Assembly: GCA_947179485.1 (NCBI GenBank)
Contig: OX359248.1
Coordinates: 29,893,378 to 29,957,377, forward strand
Source of the DNA: Allacma fusca
Lineage: Eukaryota; Arthropoda; Collembola; Symphypleona; Sminthuridae
Length of the DNA stretch: 64,000 bases
Direction: 5' to 3'
In this document: one piece after another, positions 42,131 through 52,700 of the stretch
Numbering within the stretch: the stretch's first letter is position 1
Layout: each line of letters opens with the position of its first letter
Notes under the pieces: model-generated
Databases searched by the model: none
What the model was told of the DNA's origin: nothing
What the model saw: only the letters and a program-made list of their open reading frames with translations
Program-made: the position numbers and the translations under genes

Positions 42131-43248
42131 TTAGAGAGATAGTTCAGATGGAGGGCAGCTGGGAAAGTACTTCCTTTCCCCAACGTCTAGAGCCTGCGAT
42201 TGTGTGTGGATTCTCTTTTGCAGATACCACAGAGCCAATTTAAAAATCGCATTAATTATTTATGGAAGTTTCAGGATACCAGAGTCCAAACATGCTTCGC
42301 ATACTAAAAGTATCCTCATACAGTTAGATCTTATTTTAGTGTTTATAAAACAGCTCCGAGTAGAGTAAATGCCTTAAAATTTACAAGCTTCGAATGTGGG
42401 ACAAACTCTTAATGTATTTACTAATCCTTTAACTTTATTACCTCATTCACCTAAAAGTCCAATGGAGAATCGTAACTCCATAGGGAAGTAGTTGACTTTC
42501 ATTACCCCGAAGCTCGTAAATTTAAACACTATGGAGTTGAGAATCTAACTCGTATATGAGTTGGAACTGTAAGTTGAATTGATTGTGAAAGCCAAAGCTA
42601 GGCCATTGTCAGCTCGGCTCTTCCATGGGCAAGACTTCTATGAAAACTTGTGTGCTTCCGTTTTGTATCACATAACAGGAATTGTTATTGTAACTTGAAT
42701 CCCTGGCAAAACTTATGGTAATGGTATGTTAGATGATTTCAATGGACTTATATAGGGTTATTCTTTATATATAGGTGGTCTATAAGGCTAAAAAAAAAAT
42801 TTTTTTTCTTGTTATTACAGGAATGCAAAAGACTTACTTGAAGCTTGAGGATGTGTACACGACAGGCATCGTGGCTCAAGAGCTCAAGATAAAGAGGATG
42901 AATGTGGGCGATTTCGCGAACAAGAAAGTGAATCTTCATAAAACGGGCTACTGTGCCCTGAGTAAATTAATCAGTTTACACATGGTGGCTTACCACGAAC
43001 AGTTCGAGCTCTGGAAGAAAATGCTCGACGGTCGTACCAAGTGTAAAATTGTTTACAGTTCAAAAAATAATAATACAAACACTAGTTCTACAAGTATAAA
43101 CAACTCAAACAGTGATAGTAGTAAGAGTAGTAGTAATAGTAATAATAATAGCAATAAAGACAATACCGTGAGTAAAATCGCGTCTGGTGTGGGCTCTCCC
43201 ACAGTGAAACTATTACCAACCACTAGCTCCGCAAAGAAGAAAAAATGA
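33399..43248 (+). CDS. Beta-1,3-glycosyltransferase (GT31, beta3GalT-like), six coding exons
   Basis: Joined exons 33399-33519, 34807-34986, 35559-35903, 40170-40399, 41475-41658 and 42821-43248 give 1488 nt, that is 495 aa plus stop, with every junction GT-AG and in phase. The product is a type II membrane protein. A short basic N-terminus (residues 1-12) precedes one membrane anchor (about 13-28), then a long stem (about 30-175) and a luminal catalytic domain. GT31 motifs are RDAIRLTWG (193-201), NLTLKT (248-253), the metal- and sugar-nucleotide-binding KTDDDMF (272-278), YPDFTTGPAYLF (331-342) and LEDVY (362-366). Family knowledge says such enzymes transfer galactose or GlcNAc in beta-1,3 linkage in the Golgi. 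The acceptor and donor cannot be decided here. Unusual points are the Ser/Asn/Lys-rich tail after the catalytic domain and the Gly/Asn/Thr-rich stem exon. An in-frame ATG at 33369 offers an alternative start with no upstream acceptor. I chose the ATG at 33399 because a pyrimidine-rich acceptor ends at 33391. Confidence 0.9.
33520..34806 (+). other. GT31 intron 1
   Basis: Phase-1 intron of 1287 nt with donor GTAAGT and acceptor TTCAG. It holds only AT-rich DNA and short A runs. No other gene was seen in it. Confidence 0.8.
34807..34986 (+). CDS. GT31 gene, coding exon 2 (stem)
   Basis: 180 nt, phase 1 on both sides, residues 41-100. It encodes a Gly/Asn/Thr-rich spacer with NNTS and NGT N-glycosylation-type sites and no conserved catalytic motif. 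Acceptor AATTCAG; donor GTATGT. Skipping it would keep the reading frame. Confidence 0.75.
34987..35558 (+). other. GT31 intron 2
   Basis: Phase-1 intron of 572 nt with donor GTATGT and acceptor TTTTCCAG. Nothing else is recognised inside it. Confidence 0.75.
35559..35903 (+). CDS. GT31 gene, coding exon 3 (stem and first catalytic motif)
   Basis: 345 nt, phase 1 on both sides, residues 101-215. The first part is Lys/Thr/Pro-rich stem. The second part opens the catalytic domain with LLILIASAPNHFSARDAIR and the family's I-R-x-T-W-G core. Donor GTTTGC is weaker than at the other exons, but the next exon continues the family alignment without a gap. Confidence 0.9.
35904..40169 (+). other. GT31 intron 3, the largest intron of the gene
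   Basis: Phase-1 intron of 4266 nt. It contains (GT)n arrays at about 36046-36064 and 37625-37658, and a direct duplication of TATAGAATGCACA near 36075-36115. An antisense 143-codon open frame at 38583-39014 shows no family resemblance and is probably chance. Confidence 0.8.
40170..40399 (+). CDS. GT31 gene, coding exon 4 (DDD motif)
   Basis: Residues 216-292. Contains YDNLTLKT and the catalytic KTDDDMFINV. Acceptor TTTTAAAAG is poor in pyrimidines, but the join restores FIIGKTDNDQ, matching the FLLGK-type segment of beta3GalTs. Donor GTAAGA, phase 0. Confidence 0.9.
40400..41474 (+). other. GT31 intron 4
   Basis: Phase-0 intron of 1075 nt with donor GTAAGA and acceptor TTTTTCTAG. No other feature is recognised in it. 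Confidence 0.8.
41475..41658 (+). CDS. GT31 gene, coding exon 5
   Basis: Residues 293-353. It encodes the SKYYIS...YPDFTTGPAYLF region, which corresponds to YPPYCSGTGY in vertebrate beta3GalTs. The family cysteine is replaced here (DFTTG). Donor GTAAAA, phase 1. Confidence 0.9.
41659..42820 (+). other. GT31 intron 5 with (GA)n array
   Basis: Phase-1 intron of 1162 nt with donor GTAAAA and acceptor GTTATTACAG. It holds a long GA microsatellite, annotated separately. Confidence 0.85.
42062..42130. repeat. (GA)n microsatellite
   Basis: About 69 bases of near-pure GA dinucleotide inside intron 5 of the GT31 gene, with a single C interruption at 42121. Confidence 0.95.
42821..43248 (+). CDS. GT31 gene, last coding exon (EDV motif and Ser/Asn tail)
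   Basis: Residues 354-495 and the TGA stop. The first half carries LEDVYTTGIVA, matching the EDVxxG motif of GT31 enzymes, and ends the catalytic domain near residue 425. The second half is a low-complexity Ser/Asn/Lys tail built from AGT/AAT trinucleotides and ending in a run of lysines. Confidence 0.9.
43062..43164 (+). repeat. AAT/AGT trinucleotide repeat within coding sequence
   Basis: Degenerate AAT, AAC and AGT codon repeats encode poly-Asn/poly-Ser in the C-terminal tail of the glycosyltransferase. The array keeps the reading frame open, which suggests coding microsatellite expansion. Confidence 0.8.
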
Positions 43249-44444
43249 TACCTTGGGTTTATAGGAAATTACATAATCAATTCCACATTCCGTTAAAAGT
43301 CTCTACATATATACTCCGGTACTTTTAAATTAATTCGAAACACTGTGGTTAGAACTAAGGTCACATCTTATGTATAAGTATTAGAGTAATTTACTTATGT
43401 ATATTATGTATATGTACGGTATAAAAAAATTACATGTTGTAATACAGAAGATTATTTATGAGCAGACACAGACGGGTCCTGTTCCGAAATGATCTTCCGG
43501 AGTAATCATGCAGTGTAGCTGTGTCTCACAACTAATTAATTACTCGTGTGTGTAAAACAAAAGATGCATATATGCATATTATTGTGTGTAGTTACAGTAT
43601 TCGTTATAGCACTTATGTCCGTCAGCATACATAAAAATAAGCCTGTGTAACACTATATAGATGACATAATTATTAGCAAGCGTATTCAGTTATTCAGCTC
43701 GGCGTCGGTACCATAACCTTTTAAATTAACTTTATTTTGCTTTTGCTAAAGCCCATATAATGTGTCTGTCTCCATCAGTTATACTATACAAAAGCTGGTT
43801 CTCATGCATGAATGCCTTTGCGAAGAGAAATCGATACGAGAGGAAAAACGTTTGTTATAATTTTTTTTAGCATTTCCTAACATTATGTTTGTCAATAATC
43901 ATATAATTATGACTAATTTAATTTGTAGTATACACTCCCTTTCAACCGAATTGGTTCGTAAGGGGGTAAACCTTTGCAAACTTAATTAGATTAATTGTAG
44001 CCATTTTTTTTTCTAATACTAGAATTTTTTTATACTATGAACTCGTGTTCAGTGGTTCAAGTGACAAATATTTTTTGCCTGAAAATTATGGACGTGGAGG
44101 AAAATCAGTGGTACTTGTTGTTGTGAGTGTTTGTAAATGAGTTTAAAAAAAAGTCCCGAGTGATAAGTGATACTATGATGATACATTTTAAGGGCATTTA
44201 ATCCTTGAGTGGCTCATCGTACAAATGCGTCTATGTTTTTAGCCCCTGTGAGATGTTTTCCGTGATTCGTTTTTTTTTCGAGACCGGCTGAGAATTTATT
44301 TATAACGTTGACCATTTCCTTCTCACAGTTTTCGGCAACTTTCCAGTCACTTGATGGGATGAAGTAAACCCCCCGACTTTTGGACTTTCATTGTTGCGAA
44401 CTCCTGCTCAAATATATGGTCATACTTGTCGAATTCAGCCAGTC

Positions 44445-44450
44445 AATAAA
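44445..44450 (+). promoter_or_regulatory. Candidate poly(A) signal AATAAA for the GT31 gene
   Basis: First AATAAA on the plus strand after the stop, about 1.2 kb downstream. A second AATAAA lies at 45657-45662. Confidence 0.4.
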
Positions 44451-45373
44451 CTATATCGACATGTTCTCTTTCTCTTAAGTTGTATCTCTCCCTTGTGTCA
44501 CATTCCTACTAGGGTGAAAAATCACCACTTTACGTCGGACCATGAGAACTTTCAGACCAATCTCAACTTGGAAGACATATAAATTGAAGATAATGAAAAT
44601 CCAGCGACTAGTCGGCATTTCTAGAATACAACAAGCGTATCTATACTTGTACTGCATTCGATTTTCAGTCGTCACTATATGTACTCATATTATATAAAAA
44701 TATATGGAGTGAGCACGGAATCCCGGTAATTCTTTCACGTATATTACATTGTATGTACATTTTAGTAAGTGTGAAAAAGTAGCTCCAGTTGTGGTGCGGG
44801 AGATATATACTGACGTGTATTTATGTAATTTACGACTTCTTTATTTCTAATATACTTTCCTAAAAAATTTCCCGTTTTGCGATAAGTATAGATTGTTCTG
44901 CTTTCGTCAGAGTCACGTATATGCTCTCAAAAAGTAGATAAGATGTATTGTACATACTGGGTAAGCGACAACGAATTTTTTTTACTATTTGGAAATATTG
45001 TGTAAAAAATGTAACGAAAGGACAGTGCAGTCGAGGTTACTTGTATGTCAGTGTACTGCTTTTTAGTATAATAGACGCCTGTAATTGTGTGGCTTTTCTA
45101 CTACTCTCCCCCAACAATTATTAACATGTGTAAATGAACCAGTAATTAATTAGCTGTAAAATAACATTTTCAAAGGACGAAAAGTAAGCTCATCACGAAT
45201 TACTACTATTTTGTATAAATACGAGTAAATGGAAAATGATATTTTTCGTTGGACTTATGCCATATGATATGAAGCTATATAAGACGGTGTAAACTACAAA
45301 AATATACTTGTAAGGATATTTGTATATATGGAATATATTCCCATTACGCACAGAGTAAATTATAGAATGTAAA

Positions 45374-45451
45374 GGGAGCTGCTCGGTTCGGTTAGGCGAG
45401 CAACCATCGGTAATTTGTTATGTCACGATCTCCAGGTTTTAATCCGGGATC
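45374..45451 (+). other. tRNA-like sequence with A-box and B-box (SINE head or tRNA pseudogene)
   Basis: TGCTCGGTTCGG at 45380 resembles a pol III A-box, and GCTC (45381-45384) can pair with GAGC (45398-45401) as a D-stem. GGTTTTAATCC at 45435-45445 matches a B-box at 9 of 11 positions, and the spacing is as in a tRNA. I could not form a clean acceptor stem or anticodon arm, so a working tRNA gene is unlikely. The 120 bases downstream are more GC-rich than their surroundings, as a SINE body could be. Confidence 0.3.
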
Positions 45452-46138
45452 AACGGTTTGACGCGTATAGTGCTTTCTCATTGACAAGGAAAAGTGGCTA
45501 CAACATACACGCTTGGCGTAATGGGCCAGAGGGCATGTTAGAGAAGGGGGAGCGTGGCGGTGATAAAGGAAAAATAGTTTCGTTTCTTAAGTAAAATGCT
45601 GTGAGTGTAAAATACTTAATATTATTACATTTTAAAAGTTGTAACGAGCTGGGCCAAATAAATTAAACTGTATGTGTTACATACATGGATAGATACATTG
45701 TATTGTTTAGCTGCAATTTTAAAACTGAGTACGAATGTGTGAATGTTGGTAGAAGATATAGGGCCATATCGTGTATATATTTTGATGAGCAGCATCTATG
45801 TATGTTGTGTAGTTTGCAGAATACTTACGAATGAAAAACTGTATTTTGTTTCGTTTGATAAATTAATGCTGAATTTTAATGTGGATTTCAGTAAAAGTCA
45901 AATGTATGGAAGATAAAAAGAAAACAATTATTCTAACGTCATTTTTCACGATTTTGCAATTATGTAAATCAAAGTGCATGGGAAAATATTTATATTCTGC
46001 TAAAAATGTCAGACTCGCATATTAATTAGCAACATTTGAGCTCAGCACTTCTTCTTTGAGCTATCCATACTAGATGTCTGTCATCTAATCAGTAATTAGG
46101 GACTCTTGATTATTCTTTGGCAATTTAAACTTCAAATA

Positions 46139-46144
46139 TTTATT
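46139..46144 (-). promoter_or_regulatory. Candidate poly(A) signal AATAAA for GAPVD1
   Basis: TTTATT on the plus strand reads AATAAA on the minus strand, about 500 nt after the stop codon. A variant ATTAAA lies nearer, at 46425-46430. Confidence 0.35.
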
Positions 46145-46642
46145 TACTTTATCATTTCATTTTTTCACAATTTGACCGATTAGCTATTATTTTGAAGATA
46201 TACGAAGGCATTAATATTGATCGAAAATAATCGCCTGCAAGTTGATTGCGAAGGAAGAAAAATATTTACCGAATAATGAACAAAAATAACAACTACATAT
46301 TGTAACTCCACGAAATTTCCTCAAAAATTCACATCAGTATTGCAGATTCGAGTAGCTTGATTGAAAACATGTGTTACTTGTAAACTGCAACTGATCCGTA
46401 AATGTAATCAGTGCTATAATGCATTTTAATGCTATTCATATCGAACACTACCTGAAAGGTCCACCTATTTATCTAGCCTTGATGGAGCGTATACATACAC
46501 TTTCTAATGCGTAACATGACGTTTGTATCTACCTACTAGTACACAATGGGTAATTAATACATATGGTTGCCTAAATAATATTTACATTTTAACAAGCAAG
46601 CCATGAATGTACAAAAAAAACATTTAAATGCTTGAGGATACT

Positions 46643-46783
46643 TTAATCATTGTAATCCATTGTCTTGATGAACTCCACCGCTGAGCAAAACTGTGTCCAC
46701 CAATACTGGTCAGCGCCAGTATTTTTCTGCCCGCAGAAACTGTTCACGTACTGAATTGTTGACAAAAGAGCCGGTGGATTGGA
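46643..46783 (-). CDS. GAPVD1: GAPVD1 last coding exon
   Basis: Residues 1472-1517 and the TAA stop. SNPPALLSTIQYVNSF and YWWTQFCSAVEFIKTMD match the end of the VPS9 protein. It is separated from exon 16 by a 75-nt intron that has no in-frame stop. Confidence 0.9.
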   Translation of the reverse strand, partial: SNPPALLSTIQYVNSFCGQKNTGADQYWWTQFCSAVEFIKTMDYND

Positions 46784-49700
46784 CTGAAAAATTGGAGACT
46801 CAAATGTATATTCTATACTGTCAAAATTTCCGATATGTAATACGTAACATGAACAAACCTTGATGATGACAAACACAAGAACAGGCACAACATCATCAGC
46901 TGACACGACTTTATCCGAGGAGGAAAGCAAGCTGACAATGAGTGACGCAGCCCGACTTACACACCGCAATTTATCCGACGGCGTCTTGTATGCCGGTAGC
47001 ATTTTAAGTTCTCTCTGAGCAGGTGGCCACGGGCACTCACCGAGATGCGACTTGGGTATTCTCAGGGCCTGATGAGAAGGAGTTATGACTGCACCAAGTC
47101 GAGCTATGTGATCCCTCAGAACTCTGCAAACACAGTATTTGGCTTCTGGTTACATTTTTATGTCTAATATCTGTATACAATCAAACCTAGAATCTCACGG
47201 AGAGGCAATAACAGAGTACAATAACCAATAACGTTGGCTACAAAAACATATGAAAATTTTGGGCATTTCCCTTGCCGTAATCTTGTAAGCGAAATTGCAG
47301 TTGGCTACGAAAGTCATGGATAAAATATATCTTTGGGAGTTTGGGCCGGCGGCAGCTAAGAATGACAGTAAGCACAAGTGAACTGCAAACTATCATAATA
47401 CTGCATGAAGGCACACATAAGTGACAGCCATGTTCGTCTATGTACCTATTAAGATCTACACAGATTAAACCTAGGACACTCACGCATCTCGGTGTAGGTC
47501 GGCTTCTCCATTTGGGTACAAAGCATGGAGATAAATCTTCGACACTATCGTTTGCTCCAATGATGCTTCAGCTTTTGACAGTTGCCAGTCTGTTAGTTCT
47601 GAAAAACGCGAAGAAATTTCATTTACACAAAATTAATACGGAACATTGTGACAGAACGATAGCTAGGTAGAAATTTAAGACGATATCTCAGCTTAATAAA
47701 TTTTGCATTTCGTATGCATACACATTTCTAAAAAGATATCACTACATATTCATGTAAATCATAAATAATAACCTTTGTTCCCCACAAATGTGTAGATTAA
47801 ATTATCCAAGAAAGAATCTAAAATCTCAATTTTTTCATCAATGACCGTTGCCAATCTAAAATTATCCCGAAACTGATTTATGAGTTTCTCTTGTTTTGGC
47901 TCTTCTAACCATAGTCGAACACATTCCTTGATTAAATATTGTGAATACGTATCGCCCTCATGCTTAGCGCGAACAGTGGCTCGTTCCAAAAACTGTATTG
48001 TTGATAGCAAAGTTTGCTTTGACTTTAGAAGGTACGCTAAATATTCATTTCGTCGTCTGTAATCATCGCGAATGAGTCGTATTACTTTACGGCACCTGTA
48101 GGTTAAAGAAAGAGACCAATAATTAGATAAACGATCATTCTTGTATTAATAACGATTTTCAATTACACACAACAATTATATAATGTTACCCATCAATCCC
48201 TAGTTGTTTAATTGTTCTGATTGCTTCCTGTAACTGAGCTGCTCCCACTTGATCGGCTCTTGATATGGCACTTGCGATTTCCACGCGTAAAATATTTATT
48301 AAAGCAACATCAACTGGGGCACCGTCGCTTGCCTACATAAAGTACATGCGGATTTACTTATATCGTACATTATCCACCCAACAATCTAGTCAGGTTGTCA
48401 AAAAAGTCAGCGAAATGAATTAATAGTTTGCATAACAAACAAAATTATTGATAGAAACAAACCTGTATTGTCTGTAAATCACAATTACATATTACATTCC
48501 GTAGTTTCTTTCTTGCATCATTACAAATCTCAGCGCGGCTTATCTTCAAAGATTCTTTTCGGCTAACTGGAACAGGTGGGATGTTATTAATGCTACCAGA
48601 TGCTCCTCCAAAACTAAGTAATTTCGGTGATGAGTTGGCATTTCCCGTTGTAGAATTCGAACCATCATTTGAATCAGTTAAACTGGGCTTACGGCGATAC
48701 TTTGCAAGTATGTCATCCGACGACTCATTTGATCCTGAGAAAAATTACGGATTTTTAAACTAAGTCTAATATTGGATTCAGTTTCAGAAATACCTATTAA
48801 AAATCTACGCCATCTTGCTTTGGCTTTAAAACCTGCCGTTACCTTGTAGAGGAGAACTAACATCTTCAGAAAGACTTTTCCTTAATTTTGGCACCAGCAA
48901 AGACGAAGCACTATCTCCTCCAGCTTGTCTATCAAATGCGTCATAACCGTCGTGTCTTCCTGCTCCCACAGGCTTTCTACTTCTTCCTCGGAATGGCAAT
49001 CTGAAATTTCTGAAGAACCTACGTGTTCTCCCAGATTCATCATCCCAGTTTTCCTGAAATTAGTACACGATAAATTATGTCCATAACAATTTCCGGTCCT
49101 AGGAGTTTAATTTATTAATATGTAATGTCCATTTACCCTATCACCGCGTTCAGCAGTTTTATCGAAGCTAATCGTCTTTGGCATTGTACCCGTTCGGCTG
49201 TTCATTAGACCGCTACCACTGGTTCCTGGTACTTGTGATGAAGAAGAAGGTAAATGCATTTGTGAGGAAGTTCCTGGTCAATTAATTTTTATATTAGTAA
49301 TGTCCAAAAAAATAAAATAGGTGACATTAATGGGTGATTAAGATACATTTTATAAATTTACAAGCACAGACTGGAAATTACCAGGAATTAAAACTAGTGG
49401 TGACTGATCAGTAACAACTATATCACTTGAAGAAGAGATTTGCATAGAAGAAATTTCAACTTCCATTGTGGTAGCTACATTATCGACTTCTGGAGCTGAA
49501 ACTGCATTGCCAATGTTTGAGTCAGCATTAATTGTAACAGTCAATGATTGAGGTGGAACATCATCAAACAGAAGAAGATCAGCCTCTTGATCAGGACGAC
49601 TATACGGCCCACCACCAGAAACTAACCGCAACATAAAGATTGTTTAGAAATTCCTATCTACACTGAAACAGATAATTCTTCAATTATCTAGTTAATTGTA

Positions 49701-52700
49701 CCTGACCTATTTCGTGTGAGTACAAGTCAAAACTACAAAAGTATAGTCTTACACACTACAGCTTTAGAGCCAAAGATAAAAGTTTAATTAAAATTACCAT
49801 CAGCATTCACAATTTAAAAGTATGTAAAAATTATATTTATAAAAGAAGTTTCTAGTGTTATATGTGTATAAAAATACAAGTAATGTAATAATGTAAATTT
49901 GTACCACAAAATCCAAGAAAATCTGCCAAAAAATAACCCCATGAAAATCAAGCATAAGAAGCAAGTTTCAACTATAGAGAGCATAAGTCTAAATAGATTT
50001 ATATTGGCGAGCTGGTCACCTGAACTCCTTGGGGTATCGTAAGCTATTTCCTCTAACCCATCAGATCTTCCAGTATCATCAGATCGTGCAACACTGGCAG
50101 TATCATCGTTATCAAAATCATGCATTCGTTCAATGTCGTTAGCAGCAACATCAGTACTCCACGCTTCAGACATGGTGTCATTGTTCTGTGATGCTTCAGC
50201 AATGCTGGCACTCGCTGAGGAAGGTAAGAATATATTTGCTGGGGTAGGATTGCTAAGCACATTTCCTTGGGGAGGGCCCGCTGGAGGAGGCAGTGGTAGA
50301 GCCTCCCTGCTATGATTATCCCCTCCCATTTCACTATCACTAGCAAGCACGTCAGTGCTCCAAGTATCGCTCACTAAAGATATTGTTTCATCGCCACCAA
50401 AGAGCTTTTTAATTTCAAATTTACAAAATTTATCTTCGATTTCCGATCGAGCTTGCTTCGATGGACCATCATTTGGAGGACGCCCGTTAATATTTAGATT
50501 ATTAAGATTCGGTGGGTTAATATTGTTTGCAACTACTGGCTGGCGCACAACATTTGCTTCCACATTATCAACAACACCGTCTGCATCATTCATAATAACA
50601 TCATTGGCAAGATTTTCATTTCCAGCATTTTGATTTTCATTGTCTTCGTCCTCCTGAGGAGTGTTTCTTCCGGATACATTTGGAGTTCCTCGTCCGGACA
50701 CGTTGGCTGATAACATATCCGACAAATTATCATTTTGATCTTCAAGTTCTATGGACGAGGACACACTGTGAGTGGAGGCAGCTTCCGATACCGCCTCCAA
50801 GTTGTCACTTGTACCAGATAGTTTAACTACTTTCCCATCGCGGTAATTACAATGTAAAAACACATGATTCTCGAAATCCCAGTCAACTTTCCCCATTGAG
50901 CTGTCGTCATTGGACAACGAAAATCTAGTTCTTTTCTCTCCACTAATTGAGCCCTGCTCCTCTCTTTCTTCCTCTTCAGGACCATCCAAATCAGTTCCAC
51001 CGAGAGAGTCTGCATCTCCAGCCATGTTGTTTTTCATGAGCGATGAAATAACTTCGGATTCTGACACCATACCTACCCATTCCCATGGCTGTGTCGTAAG
51101 TGGAAACTCTACAACCGATATTGAGAAATTTTGTGAAATGTCATTCGAGGGAACAGGGGTAACAGGAGTATGACGTGGTGATTCTGAAACGAATTGAAAA
51201 ATGAATTATTATTATACGTTTGTATACTAAACTAAGTTGCAATTCAACCTTGCGTCAAAGTAAATAAAATGCATATGCATCATCCCAATTATTCAAATTG
51301 AAATAAAGTCGTTAAATGAAAATACCTTTACGAAGTAGCAAGGTGCGTTTCCCATTTGCCAAAAAATTTGCTGCAGAATGAGATGGGCTACTATTTGCAG
51401 AGGAAACAGAACTAGAAGGATTGGAGAGTTGTCTTGACATTACTATTGAGTTATGTGCTTGCAATGGAAGAGATTCATAATAAGTATTAACGGAAGTTAC
51501 TAGCTTGACCAACACAGGCCAAATTTCTAAATCTGTTAGCTTTCCATTTTGTTCTAATAAACAAAGACACTCTTTTAGCCACGAAAATAATGGTTGAAGT
51601 AAGTTTTCCGGAATGAGTATTTTTCTCCTCGAAACGGCAGGAGTGAACCCATTGAGTTCAGTAGGCAATCCTTCAATACTGAGAACATGGTCCAAAATTG
51701 AGCTTAAAGAATCCTGAAATTTGAAACATGGGTATTAGTGACAACACCAAAACTGCAACAGTATTACAGATCGTTGAAAATATCAAACTTACGGTATCGA
51801 AAAAGGATATATATTCGGTCATCCTAGGATCCGGACCTTCACAGCGATGAAGAGCTAATGCTTGTAAAATCGTAGCAATCTAGATTAATCATATAAACAA
51901 ACTCTTAACAAGTTCAACATAAACGAAACAGATTAGCGGTCTCTGGCATGTACCCTTTTACTAAATATTTTTAAAGTAGCAATTCACATATGTAATGCAA
52001 CTGGTAATTACCTGGGAAAGAACATGCCGTGCTTCATTTCCAACCGGAGCATCAGTAACGCCAAATGGTTCGGGATTTGTAACCGCAGGACAAATAAACA
52101 ACGCCCAAATCAAATCTGTACATATTGTGCTAACTTCCTTCTGAGGGTGTGTAAGGCTTAATTGAGAATGAATAGATTTTATAATCCAAGCCAAACCTGA
52201 GACACAAAAATCAGTTGAAAATCGTTTATCTAACCTGTACAATGTTTTCCAGATTTTCATCAATATTTACTACCCCATACAAAATTATACCTTTAGGAAA
52301 TGCATGAATATGATCCAGAATACTTTCAATAAACAGTTTCGTAAGTCTTGCAATTTTTTCAGTCCTGTCCAAAGAAGCGATGTCTCCGTTTGCAGTTGCA
52401 TTTGAAAAAGCAGTCGCAGCTTCAATCACTGACAGAGGACTGGTTGGCGGAACATTTGTTCCAAGACACAGTAATTCTTGAGAAGACAACAATAAAGTTA
52501 CGGGCTGATGCAATGCACCAATTAAAAATAAACGGGAAGACGGAATGGTTTCGGAGATAACACGATATAAAGTGCTGAAAGCAATGGAGCCTTGCCTGAG
52601 AATTTTCCTTGGACTTTCCGAACCCACCAACTAATCAAAACAAAAAATGCAAAAAGTAATAGAAACAATATTTTTATGCATTGTGCTCAGGATTCAAAAA

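Larger units (their letters stand above)
43249..46642. other. Convergent 3' intergenic region
   Basis: Lies between the stop codons of two genes that converge. It should contain both 3' UTRs. Candidate poly(A) signals are annotated separately, and a tRNA-like segment sits at 45374-45451. No coding sequence is recognised. Confidence 0.75.

Noticed and set aside
47031-47036. GTGAGT inside GAPVD1 exon 16, at first taken as a splice donor
   Set aside because: Protein similarity continues straight through (HLGECPWPPAQRELK against a matching PWPSAQSEI segment), so it is exonic.
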